From Isoptericola halotolerans (GTDB lineage: Bacteria; Actinomycetota; Actinomycetes; Actinomycetales; Cellulomonadaceae), in assembly GCF_013149785.1 (NCBI RefSeq), contig NZ_JABEZU010000001.1:1302001-1366000 (forward strand): 64,000 nt of DNA, read 5' to 3'. Positions 40,252-47,424 of the stretch are shown here, one piece after another. Each line of letters opens with the position of its first letter. Position 1 is the first letter of the stretch. A program made the position numbers and the translations under genes. The notes beneath the pieces are model-generated. The model was not told the origin of the DNA, searched no databases, and saw nothing but the letters and a program-made list of their open reading frames with translations.

Positions 40252-40261
40252 ACAGGAGGGC

Positions 40262-41797
40262 TCAGGAGGTCGAGCGGCGTGCCTGCCGCTCGGCCTCCTG
40301 CGCCACGTTGCGCTGCATCCCGCCGAAGACGACGCCGTGGAACGGGGCGACCGACCACCAGTACGCCTGACCCGCCAGCCCCTGGGGGTGGAACAGGGCA
40401 CGCTGGGCGAAGTAGGTGCGGCCGGGCCCGGCCGCGTCCTCCAGGGCGGGACCGTCGTCGTCGCGGTCGGTCACCTCCGCCGCCGCCTCGTCCACCCGCA
40501 GCTCCAGCCACGCCAGACCCGGCAGCTTCATCTCGGCGCGCAGCAGCAGGCGCTCACCCGGCTCGATCGCCTCGACCCGCCAGAAGTCGAGCACGTCGTC
40601 GACCCTCAGCCGGTGCTCGTCGCGCCGTCCGCGGCGCAGGCCCGGACCGCCGACCAGCCGGTCCAGGAGACCGCGCGCACGCCACGCCAGCGACCACGAG
40701 TACCACCCGCCCTGGCCGCCGATCTCCTCGATCACCCGCCACAGCACGTCCCGCGGGGCGTCCACCACGGTGCGACGCTCGTCCACGTACAACGATCCGC
40801 CCGCCCAGTCCGGGTCCGTGGGCAGGGGGTCCGACGGCGCACCGGGCAGGGAGGCCGACGACCAACGGGTCGTCACCTCGCCGTCGTGGATCCGGGTCAG
40901 CGCCAGCTCGATCGCACGGTCGACACCCACCAGACCCTCGTCCGGGTCCGGGACGAAGCCCCGGATGTCGTCCTCCCGGCACACGACCTCGTGCTGCAGG
41001 GAGTCCACCAGGGGCCGGGCGATGCCCGAGGGCACCGGGGTGACCAGCCCCACCCAGTGGCTCGACAACCGGGGAGTCAGCACCGGCACGCCCACGATGA
41101 CCCGTCGGCGCAGGCCCGCCGCGCTGGCGTAGCGGTGCATCATCTCGCGGTAGGTCAGCACGTCCGGCCCGCCGATGTCGAACCCGCGGGAGACCTCGGC
41201 GGGCAGGGACGCCGCACCCACGAGGTAGCGCAGCACGTCCCGGATCGCGATCGGTTGGATCCGGTTGTCGACCCAGCGGGGCGTCGTCATCGCCGGCAGC
41301 CGTTCGGTCAGGTAACGCATCATCTCGAACGACGCCGAACCCGACCCGAGGATCACCGCGGCCCGCAGCACCGCCGTCGGGACACCCGAGGCGAGCAGGA
41401 TCTCCTCGACCTCCTTGCGGGAGGCGAGGTGAGCGGACAGCTCGCCCTCCGGGACGTCCGGGTACAGGCCGCCGAGGTAGACGATGCGGCCCACACCCGC
41501 CTCGCGCGCCGCCCGCGCGAAGGTCAGCGCGTTGCGGCGGTCGACCGCCTCGAAGGTCCGGCCCGTGCCCAACGAGTGCACCAGGTAGTAGGCCACGTCC
41601 GCGCCCCGGAGCGCGTCGCGGATCGCCTCCAGGTCGCTCACGTCGGCCGCCACCCGCTCGACCTGCGAGGCCCACGACCTGCCGTCGAGCCGTGCCGGGT
41701 CCCGCGAGACCGCCCGCACCTCGTGGCCCGCCGCGAGGAGCTCGGGCACCAACCGCCCGCCGACGTACCCGGTGACCCCGGTGACCGCGGCCCTCAT
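40262..41797 (-). CDS. NAD(P)-binding SDR-type protein fused to DUF2867
   Basis: A 511-residue two-domain protein. Residues 1-300 are an atypical short-chain dehydrogenase/NmrA-like fold: MRAAVTGVTGYVGGRLVPEL, with the nucleotide-binding GxTGxxG, then YYLVHSLGTGRTF and VGRIVYLGGLYPDV. The C-terminal half (about 340-500) is DUF2867, recognisable by WRVIEEIGGQGGWYSWSLAWRARGLLDRLVGGPGLRRGRR and MKLPGLAWLELRV, a START-like fold. No substrate is known. The ATG at 41797 overlaps the stop of the topoisomerase remnant (ATGA). Confidence 0.85.
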   Translation of the reverse strand: MRAAVTGVTGYVGGRLVPELLAAGHEVRAVSRDPARLDGRSWASQVERVAADVSDLEAIRDALRGADVAYYLVHSLGTGRTFEAVDRRNALTFARAAREAGVGRIVYLGGLYPDVPEGELSAHLASRKEVEEILLASGVPTAVLRAAVILGSGSASFEMMRYLTERLPAMTTPRWVDNRIQPIAIRDVLRYLVGAASLPAEVSRGFDIGGPDVLTYREMMHRYASAAGLRRRVIVGVPVLTPRLSSHWVGLVTPVPSGIARPLVDSLQHEVVCREDDIRGFVPDPDEGLVGVDRAIELALTRIHDGEVTTRWSSASLPGAPSDPLPTDPDWAGGSLYVDERRTVVDAPRDVLWRVIEEIGGQGGWYSWSLAWRARGLLDRLVGGPGLRRGRRDEHRLRVDDVLDFWRVEAIEPGERLLLRAEMKLPGLAWLELRVDEAAAEVTDRDDDGPALEDAAGPGRTYFAQRALFHPQGLAGQAYWWSVAPFHGVVFGGMQRNVAQEAERQARRSTS

Positions 41798-42231
41798 CCG
41801 AGGAGCTCCAGCACCGCACGCTCGGCGCTGGTCACGTCGTGCCACCGCCGCGGACGGCTCTCGTCGCGCCAGGCCAGCAGATCGGTCCCGCCGCGGCGGC
41901 GCTCCAGGGTGCTCACGAGCTGTGCGACCTCCTGGTCGTGGACGACGGTCTGGCGCTGCTGGCCGGACCTGGCCGGGTAGCGGAGGAGCACGTTCCCGTC
42001 ACGGTGGACGCGGACGTGCTCCCTGCGGAGAGTGGCGAGCCCGTCGCTGCCGTAGCGGCGGGCGCAGATCCACACGTCCCGCCCTGCCGGCGGGACGGCC
42101 AGGCCATGGCGCCGCGCGATCTCGTCGAGGTCGGTCAGGGGCATGCCGTCGACGTCCAGGAACACCCGGCCGTCGCCCTCGGGCCGGCGTGGGTGCCCCC
42201 GGTCCGACGGGGAGGAGCGGCGCAGTCGCAC
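41794..42231 (-). pseudogene. Topoisomerase IB remnant with internal deletion
   Basis: The 145-residue frame contains two separated pieces of a bacterial type IB topoisomerase joined directly. Residues 22-57 (VFLDVDGMPLTDLDEIARRHGLAVPPAGRDVWICA) match the N-terminal DNA-binding domain; the next residues (RRYGSDGLATLRREHV, then RYPARSGQQRQTVVHD) match the start of the catalytic domain. In full enzymes about 100 residues lie between, including the QAxGxDxxGRxQY region, and a C-terminal part with the catalytic Tyr follows. Both are missing. The GTG at 42231 follows CACACT. The remnant is still in frame, so it may be expressed, but it cannot be a working topoisomerase. Confidence 0.7.
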
Positions 42232-42274
42232 CCCGACAGTGTGGGCCGGAAGACGCCGTCCCGCACCGCAGGGC

Positions 42275-43183
42275 TCAGCCCGGCAGCCGGACCATGCCCT
42301 CCTGGGCGATGGAGGCCACCAACGCACCCGACCGGTCGTACACGCGGGCCAGGCCCAGACCGCGGCCGCCCTGAGCACCCGGGGACTCCTGGACGTAGAG
42401 CAGCCACTCGTCGGCACGGGCGTCCCGGTGGAACCACATCGCGTGGTCCAGCGACGCCATCGGGACCTTGCCGCCCACCTCCAGCCACGAGGTGCCGGCC
42501 TGACGCAGGACGGGCTCCAGCATCACCTGGTCGCAGGCGAAGGCCAGCAGTGCGCGGTGCAGCAGCGCGTCGTCGGAGTCGACGGTGTGCCGGGCGCGGA
42601 CCCAGACCATCTGCTCCGGCCGGGGGTCGGTCGCTGCACCGAGGTACAGCGAGCCACCCACGTGAGCGAGCTCGAACGCCGACCCCTCCGACCAGTAGCG
42701 CGCCGCCGGGTGGTCGAACCCCTGCAGCGCCTCGAAGGCCGAGGTGACCCCCTCGGGCGCCGGGACGCCGTCGGGCATCGGTACCTGCGCCTCGTAGCCG
42801 GGCTGGTCCACCTGGAAGGACGCCGTCAGCGACAGGATCGGCCGGCCCGACTGGATCGCGTGGGTGCGGCGCGCACTGAACGAGCGACCGTCGCGCAGGC
42901 GTTCGACGGCGAAGTCGACCGGGGCGTCCAGCGACCCCTCGCGCAGGAAGTAGGCGTGCAAGGAGTGCGGCAGCCGGTCGCCCTCCACCGTGCGACCGCA
43001 GGCGAGCAGCGCCTGGGCGAGCACCTGCCCGCCGTACACCCGTCGGCCCGGCCCCGGGACGGACCGGCCGCGCCAGAGGTCGTCCTCGCCACGCGGTCCC
43101 CAGCCCTCGACCTCACGCAGGTCGAGGGCTGCCAACAGCTCGTCGAGGGGCCCACCGGAGGTGTCGGTCTCGCTCACGTTCAT
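42275..43183 (-). CDS. tesB: Acyl-CoA thioesterase II
   Basis: A 302-residue double-hotdog thioesterase. The N-terminal hotdog has VYGGQVLAQALLAC and LHAYFLREGSLDAPV; the second ends with SLDHAMWFHRDARADEWLLYVQESPGAQGGRGL, the TesB signature that carries the catalytic aspartate (DHAMW) of the D-Q-T triad. It hydrolyses medium- and long-chain acyl-CoA. The ATG at 43183 is close to a 49-bp repeat. It stands as a separate minus-strand gene upstream of the topoisomerase remnant. Confidence 0.93.
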   Translation of the reverse strand: MNVSETDTSGGPLDELLAALDLREVEGWGPRGEDDLWRGRSVPGPGRRVYGGQVLAQALLACGRTVEGDRLPHSLHAYFLREGSLDAPVDFAVERLRDGRSFSARRTHAIQSGRPILSLTASFQVDQPGYEAQVPMPDGVPAPEGVTSAFEALQGFDHPAARYWSEGSAFELAHVGGSLYLGAATDPRPEQMVWVRARHTVDSDDALLHRALLAFACDQVMLEPVLRQAGTSWLEVGGKVPMASLDHAMWFHRDARADEWLLYVQESPGAQGGRGLGLARVYDRSGALVASIAQEGMVRLPG

Positions 43184-43210
43184 CCGTTCGTCATGCGTGG
43201 TGGTCGAAGA

Positions 43211-43313
43211 GTGGTCGGAATGGTGCTGCGCTCGCAGGCTCGCTGCGCATCATTCCTCGTGCTGGTGGTCGGAATGGTGCTGCGCTCGCAGGCTCGCTGC
43301 GCATCATTCCTCG
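43211..43313. repeat. Tandem duplication of a 49-bp hairpin-forming unit
   Basis: Positions 43211-43259 and 43265-43313 are identical 49-base copies, separated by five bases. Each has GGAATG near its start and CATTCC near its end, with GCGCTCGCAGGCTCGCTGCGC in between, so it can fold on itself. The second copy overlaps the last codons of the haemoglobin gene. The pair lies between its 3' end and tesB. Confidence 0.85.
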
Positions 43314-43693
43314 AAGGTGTTGAGCATGCTGAAGGCCGCGCGCTCCAGGTAGTCCCACAGCTGCGACTCGTGGGCCGGCGCGAGGTCCAGGGAGTCGACG
43401 GCCGTGCGCATGTGCCGCAGCCACCGGTCCCGCGCGTCCGGGTTCACCGTGAAGGGTGCGTGCCGCATGCGGAGACGGGGGTGACCGCGCTGCTCGCTGT
43501 ACGTCGTCGGGCCGCCCCAGTACTGCTCGAGGAACAGCATCAGCCGCTCCTTGGCCGGGCCCAGGTCCTCTTCGGGATACATGGGGCGCAGCACCTCGTC
43601 GTCCGCGACGCCGTCGTAGAAGACGTCGACGAGGCGTTCGAACGTGGCGCGGCCGCCGACGTCGTCGTAGAAGGTAGGAGTCGTCACCGGCAC
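43304..43693 (-). CDS. glbO: Group II truncated haemoglobin
   Basis: A 129-residue 2-on-2 globin. [22 protein letters not shown] begins the B helix, and [25 protein letters not shown] carries the E/F helix region with the group-II signature Tyr and Trp and the proximal His (RMRHAPF). It binds haem and probably oxygen or NO, as in mycobacterial trHbO. The GTG at 43693 opens the first helix after six residues. The stop lies inside the second copy of the 49-bp repeat. Confidence 0.93.
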   Translation of the reverse strand: MPVTTPTFYDDVGGRATFERLVDVFYDGVADDEVLRPMYPEEDLGPAKERLMLFLEQYWGGPTTYSEQRGHPRLRMRHAPFTVNPDARDRWLRHMRTAVDSLDLAPAHESQLWDYLERAAFSMLNTFEE

Positions 43694-43825
43694 ATCTTCC
43701 CAGATCGGGGCGCTGGTCGTCCGTGGCGGGGATCACCCGAGGAACGATGCTCGGCCGGAGGCGTTAGAGTGGTGACGGACCTGCAACGACGCGATCCGAC
43801 GAACTACCTCCTGGGGAGACACCGA

Positions 43826-44065
43826 ATGAGCAAGGCGGAAGACATCCTCTCAGCACTCGGCGGGACCACCAACGTCGTCGAGCTCGAACCGTGCATCACG
43901 AGACTGCGTGTCCAGGTGTCTGACCCTCAGCTCGTCGACGAGCACGCTCTGAAGACCTCGGGTGCCTTCGGGGTGGTTCGCTCGGGCCGCGTCATCCAGG
44001 TCATCGTGGGGCCGGAGGCCGATCACCTGGCCGCCGAGCTCGACGGCCGCGTCGCCTCGGCCTGA
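43826..44065 (+). CDS. PTS glucose/N-acetylglucosamine-type EIIB domain, stand-alone
   Basis: A 79-residue EIIB protein. LEPCITRLRVQVSDPQLVDE carries the phosphorylated Cys23 in the EIIB motif, and GAFGVVRSGRVIQVIVGPEA is the conserved second half. It accepts phosphate from EIIA and passes it to a sugar at EIIC. No EIIC, EIIA, HPr or EI gene is in the window, so it must act with a transporter encoded elsewhere, as seen in actinobacteria with split PTS genes. The ATG follows GGGGAG. Confidence 0.9.
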   Translation: MSKAEDILSALGGTTNVVELEPCITRLRVQVSDPQLVDEHALKTSGAFGVVRSGRVIQVIVGPEADHLAAELDGRVASA

Positions 44066-44091
44066 CCGGCCGCGGCGCGGGCCGACGCGGG

Positions 44092-44110
44092 GCCCGGCGC
44101 GGGGCCGGGC
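44092..44110. terminator. GC-rich hairpin between EIIB and mscS genes
   Basis: GCCCGGC (44092-44098) pairs with GCCGGGC (44104-44110) around a five-base loop, directly before the mscS stop, in the gap between convergent genes. Confidence 0.5.
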
Positions 44111-45100
44111 TCAGGCCTCGCCGGACCCGATCGCCTCGGTCCGCAGCACGCCGGCCGCGCGGAGCTGGCCCTGGGCGGCGCGCAGCAGTGCCCGCGACAC
44201 GTCCCACTGGGTGCCCGGGTTCACCTGGGCGTGCACGGTGAACGTCATCGAGAAGTCGGTGACGGCGTCGACGCCGCGGACCGACGGCGGCTCGAGGAAG
44301 TCCCCGGCCAGCTCCGGGTCGGCCGCCACCAGGTCCGCGGCCCGCCCCAGGGCGGCACGCACCACGTCGACGTCCGCGTCGACCGGAACCCGGACCTCCG
44401 CCAGCGCACGGGACCACTGCTGCGTGCGGTTCCCGGCGCGCAGGATCTCGCCGTTGCGCACCCACCACAGGGTTCCGTCGACGGAACGCACCTGCGTGGT
44501 GCGCAGCTGCACCTCCTCGATGACCCCCTCGGCCCCGGAGCCGAGGTCCACGACGTCGCCGACGCCGTACTGGTCCTCGACCAGGATGAAGATGCCGGAG
44601 ATGAAGTCCTTGACCAGTGACTGGGCGCCGAAGCCCAGCGCGATGCCTGCCACGCCGGCGGACGCGAGCAGCGGACCCACCCGGAAGCCGACCTCCGTGA
44701 GGATCATCAGCAGGATCATGACGCCGACCACGATGTTCGCGGTCGAGTTGAGCACCGATCCCACGGTGCGGGCCCGCTGGGCACGGCGTGCGGAGGCCAG
44801 GGGGTTGGCGAGCACGAGAGCCTCGCCCACGATCGGCGACCGGTGGAACCAGCCCTTCGAGCCCTTCGGCGTGGCGCGAGGCTGGCCGGTCGCGATCCTC
44901 TCGGTGACGTGCGAGATGAGGCGGCGCAGCAGCACCAGGACCAGCAGGCCGATGACGACGATGATCAGGACGCGCAGGGGCCACCCGGTGAACCAGGTCC
45001 AGAACCGCCCGCCGGCCTCGATGGACTCCCGCAGGATCTCGGGCGAGGGCGACGGGTCCGGTGTGCCGGGCGACGGTGTGGTGGAGGTCGAGAAGCTCAC
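44111..45100 (-). CDS. MscS-family mechanosensitive channel
   Basis: A protein of about 329 residues. A hydrophobic helix (VLIIVVIGLLVLVLL) precedes a second (VGVMILLMILTEVGF), and the pore helix ASAGVAGIALGFGAQSLVKDFISGIFIL has the alternating Ala/Gly packing of MscS. The soluble MscS beta and alpha/beta domains follow (VEDQYGVGDVVDLG, VEEVQLRTTQVRSVDGTLWWV). It opens under membrane tension to release solutes. GTG 45109 overlaps a TACGGT -10 box; GTG 45100 lies seven bases beyond it, so the second is taken as the start. Confidence 0.88.
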   Translation of the reverse strand: MSFSTSTTPSPGTPDPSPSPEILRESIEAGGRFWTWFTGWPLRVLIIVVIGLLVLVLLRRLISHVTERIATGQPRATPKGSKGWFHRSPIVGEALVLANPLASARRAQRARTVGSVLNSTANIVVGVMILLMILTEVGFRVGPLLASAGVAGIALGFGAQSLVKDFISGIFILVEDQYGVGDVVDLGSGAEGVIEEVQLRTTQVRSVDGTLWWVRNGEILRAGNRTQQWSRALAEVRVPVDADVDVVRAALGRAADLVAADPELAGDFLEPPSVRGVDAVTDFSMTFTVHAQVNPGTQWDVSRALLRAAQGQLRAAGVLRTEAIGSGEA

Positions 45101-45204
45101 GACCGTCACCGTAGCGGCCGTCGGGCCCTCCTGTGGCCACGGCCGGGGCCCCCGCTGGCGTGGGGCGACTGCTCCGGACCGCCGATAGTGGCAGGATCGT
45201 CCCC

Positions 45205-47379
45205 GTGAGCATCAAGGACATGGACCAGGCCGTGCCCGACGGCGGAACGCGCTCCGAGCTGCACGAGCTCGCTGCGGCGCACGGGGTGCTCACCGAGTAC
45301 CACGGGTTCGGCGGGGGAACCGCCAGCGTGCCCGACGCCACGCTGGTCGCGGTGCTCGGGGCGCTCGGCGTGGACGCCACCGGACCGCAGCAGGTCGCGC
45401 ACGGGCTGCGGCGCGCGCGCGACGAGGACTGGCGGTCGGTGCTGCCGCCGACCGTGGTCGCACGCCAGGGGCACGAGACCACCGTGCCGGTGCACGTCAG
45501 CGACGGCGCGTCGGTGCACGTGTGGCTGGAGCTGGACGGCGCCGAGCCCGCGGCCCGCCGCCACGCGGTGCGCCCCCGGCGCGACCTGCAGCAGTCCGAC
45601 GCCTACGTCGCGCCGCGCGAGGTCGACGGACGGCGTGTCGGCCGGGCGACGTTCGTGGTGCCGGCCGACACGCCGCTGGGCTGGCACACCCTCTTCGCGC
45701 TCAGCGAGGGGCAGGAGACGTCCACCACCCTGGTGGTCACCCCGGACCGGCTCGAGCTGCCCTCCGTGATCGAGCGTGGGCAGGTCTGGGGGGTGCTCGC
45801 CCAGCTCTACTCGGTCCGCTCGCGCACCTCGTGGGGGATCGGCGACCTCGCCGACCTCGCCGACCTCGCGTGGCTCACCGCGCACCGCGCCGGCGCGGAC
45901 TTCGTCGCCGTGAACCCGCTGTCGGCGGCCGAGCCGATCACCCCGATGACGCCGTCGCCGTACCTGCCGACGTCGCGCCGTTTCGGCAACCCGATCTACG
46001 TGCGTGTCGAGGACATCCTGGAGACCGCCTACCTGTCCGCCGCGGACCGCTCGCTCGTGGAGTGGGCGGCGGACCCGGTCCGGGAGCTGGACGGCAACGG
46101 CGGACCCATCGACCGCGACGCCGTCTGGGAGGCGAAGAAGGCCGCGCTGGAGGTCGTGTACTCCGCGCCGCGACGGGCCGCACGGCAGGCAGCCTTCGAG
46201 GACTTCGTCACCACGCAGGGGGTGGGGCTCCGGGACTTCGCGACCTGGTGCGCGATCGTCGAGGAGCTCGCCGGCGAGCCGTGGCCCGCCGAGCTGACCG
46301 ACCCGGGTTCACCGGCGGTGGCTGCTGCCCGTGACCGTCTCGCCGACCGGGTCGACTTCTACGTCTGGCTCCAGTGGGTCTTCGACGAGCAGAAGGCAGC
46401 GGCCCAGCGCACGGCCGTCGAGGCCGGGATGAGGGTGGGGATCGTCCACGACCTCGCCGTCGGCGTGCACCCCGACGGGGCGGACGCCTGGGCGCACGCC
46501 GACGTGCTCGCCCGAGGGGTCGGCGTCGGCGCGCCGCCGGACATGTACAACCAGCAGGGGCAGAACTGGTCCCAGCCGCCGTGGAACCCCCGGGCGCTGG
46601 CCCGTGCCGGCTACGCGCCGTACCGCGACATGCTGCGCACCGCGTTGCGGCACGCCGGTGCCCTGCGGGTCGACCACGTGCTCGGGCTCTTCCGTCTGTG
46701 GTGGGTCCCGGAAGGAGCCGACCCGACCGCCGGGGCGTACGTGCGCTACGACCACGAGGCGCTGGTGGGCATCCTGGCGCTCGAGGCGCAGCGTGCCGGC
46801 GCCATGGTCGTCGGCGAGGACCTCGGCGTCTTCGAGCCGTGGGTGCGCGAGTACCTGGCGGACCGCGGCATCCTCGGCACCTCGGTGTTCTGGTTCGAGC
46901 GGTCGGACGGGCGGCCGACCGCCCCTGAGGGCTACCGCCGCCTGACGCTCGCGACGGTCGGCACGCACGACATGCCGCCGACGGCGGGCTACCTCGCCGG
47001 CGAGCACGTCGACCTGCGCGAACGGCTCGGGCTCCTCGCCGAGGATGCGCAGGCCCTGCGCGGGCAGGCGCGGGCGGAGCGGAACGCCGCGGTCGCCGTG
47101 CTCGCGGGGCAAGGGCTCGTGAGCGACAACCCGTCGGAGCGTGAGGTGGTCGAGGCGCTGCACCGGTACCTGCGACGTTCGGCCGCCGCGTTGGTCGGGG
47201 TCCAGCTCGTCGACGCCGTGGGGGAGCGGCGGTCGCAGAACCAGCCGGGCACGGACACCGAGTACCCCAACTGGAAGGTTCCGCTGGGTGACTCCGCCGG
47301 GAACGTGGTGCTGGTGGAGGACCTGTTCGACAACGCCCGGCTGCGGTCCCTGTTCGCCGCGGTCGCGAGCGCGCGCTGA
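45205..47379 (+). CDS. malQ: 4-alpha-glucanotransferase (amylomaltase)
   Basis: A 724-residue GH77 enzyme. An actinobacterial N-terminal extension (about 160 residues) precedes the barrel, beginning GQVWGVLAQLYSVRSRTSWGIGDLADL. Catalytic residues are in ALRVDHVLGLFRLWWVPEG (nucleophile Asp), VVGEDLGVFEPWV (acid/base Glu) and TVGTHDMPPTAGY (stabilising Asp). It disproportionates maltodextrins, feeding glycogen and maltose metabolism. The GTG at 45205 is seven bases after CAGGAT (45192-45197), a leaderless start; the in-frame upstream codons lie before this promoter and are excluded. A shared terminator separates it from pepN. Confidence 0.93.
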   Translation: MSIKDMDQAVPDGGTRSELHELAAAHGVLTEYHGFGGGTASVPDATLVAVLGALGVDATGPQQVAHGLRRARDEDWRSVLPPTVVARQGHETTVPVHVSDGASVHVWLELDGAEPAARRHAVRPRRDLQQSDAYVAPREVDGRRVGRATFVVPADTPLGWHTLFALSEGQETSTTLVVTPDRLELPSVIERGQVWGVLAQLYSVRSRTSWGIGDLADLADLAWLTAHRAGADFVAVNPLSAAEPITPMTPSPYLPTSRRFGNPIYVRVEDILETAYLSAADRSLVEWAADPVRELDGNGGPIDRDAVWEAKKAALEVVYSAPRRAARQAAFEDFVTTQGVGLRDFATWCAIVEELAGEPWPAELTDPGSPAVAAARDRLADRVDFYVWLQWVFDEQKAAAQRTAVEAGMRVGIVHDLAVGVHPDGADAWAHADVLARGVGVGAPPDMYNQQGQNWSQPPWNPRALARAGYAPYRDMLRTALRHAGALRVDHVLGLFRLWWVPEGADPTAGAYVRYDHEALVGILALEAQRAGAMVVGEDLGVFEPWVREYLADRGILGTSVFWFERSDGRPTAPEGYRRLTLATVGTHDMPPTAGYLAGEHVDLRERLGLLAEDAQALRGQARAERNAAVAVLAGQGLVSDNPSEREVVEALHRYLRRSAAALVGVQLVDAVGERRSQNQPGTDTEYPNWKVPLGDSAGNVVLVEDLFDNARLRSLFAAVASAR

Positions 47380-47385
47380 CGGACA

Positions 47386-47417
47386 GGTCCCGGCGAGGCG
47401 TCGGCCTCGCCGGGACC
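47386..47417. terminator. Bidirectional hairpin between malQ and pepN
   Basis: Arms GGTCCCGGCGAGGC (47386-47399) and GCCTCGCCGGGACC (47404-47417) pair over 14 bp with loop GTCG, in the 45-base gap between convergent genes. Confidence 0.8.
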
Positions 47418-47424
47418 TTCGTCG

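Noticed and set aside
37609-40401. A 930-codon minus-strand frame opposite GH48
   Set aside because: No domain is visible and it conflicts with a full GH48-FN3-CBM2 protein on the plus strand.
43698-43825. A riboswitch before the EIIB gene
   Set aside because: No recognisable conserved core or strong stem was seen, only ordinary intergenic sequence.
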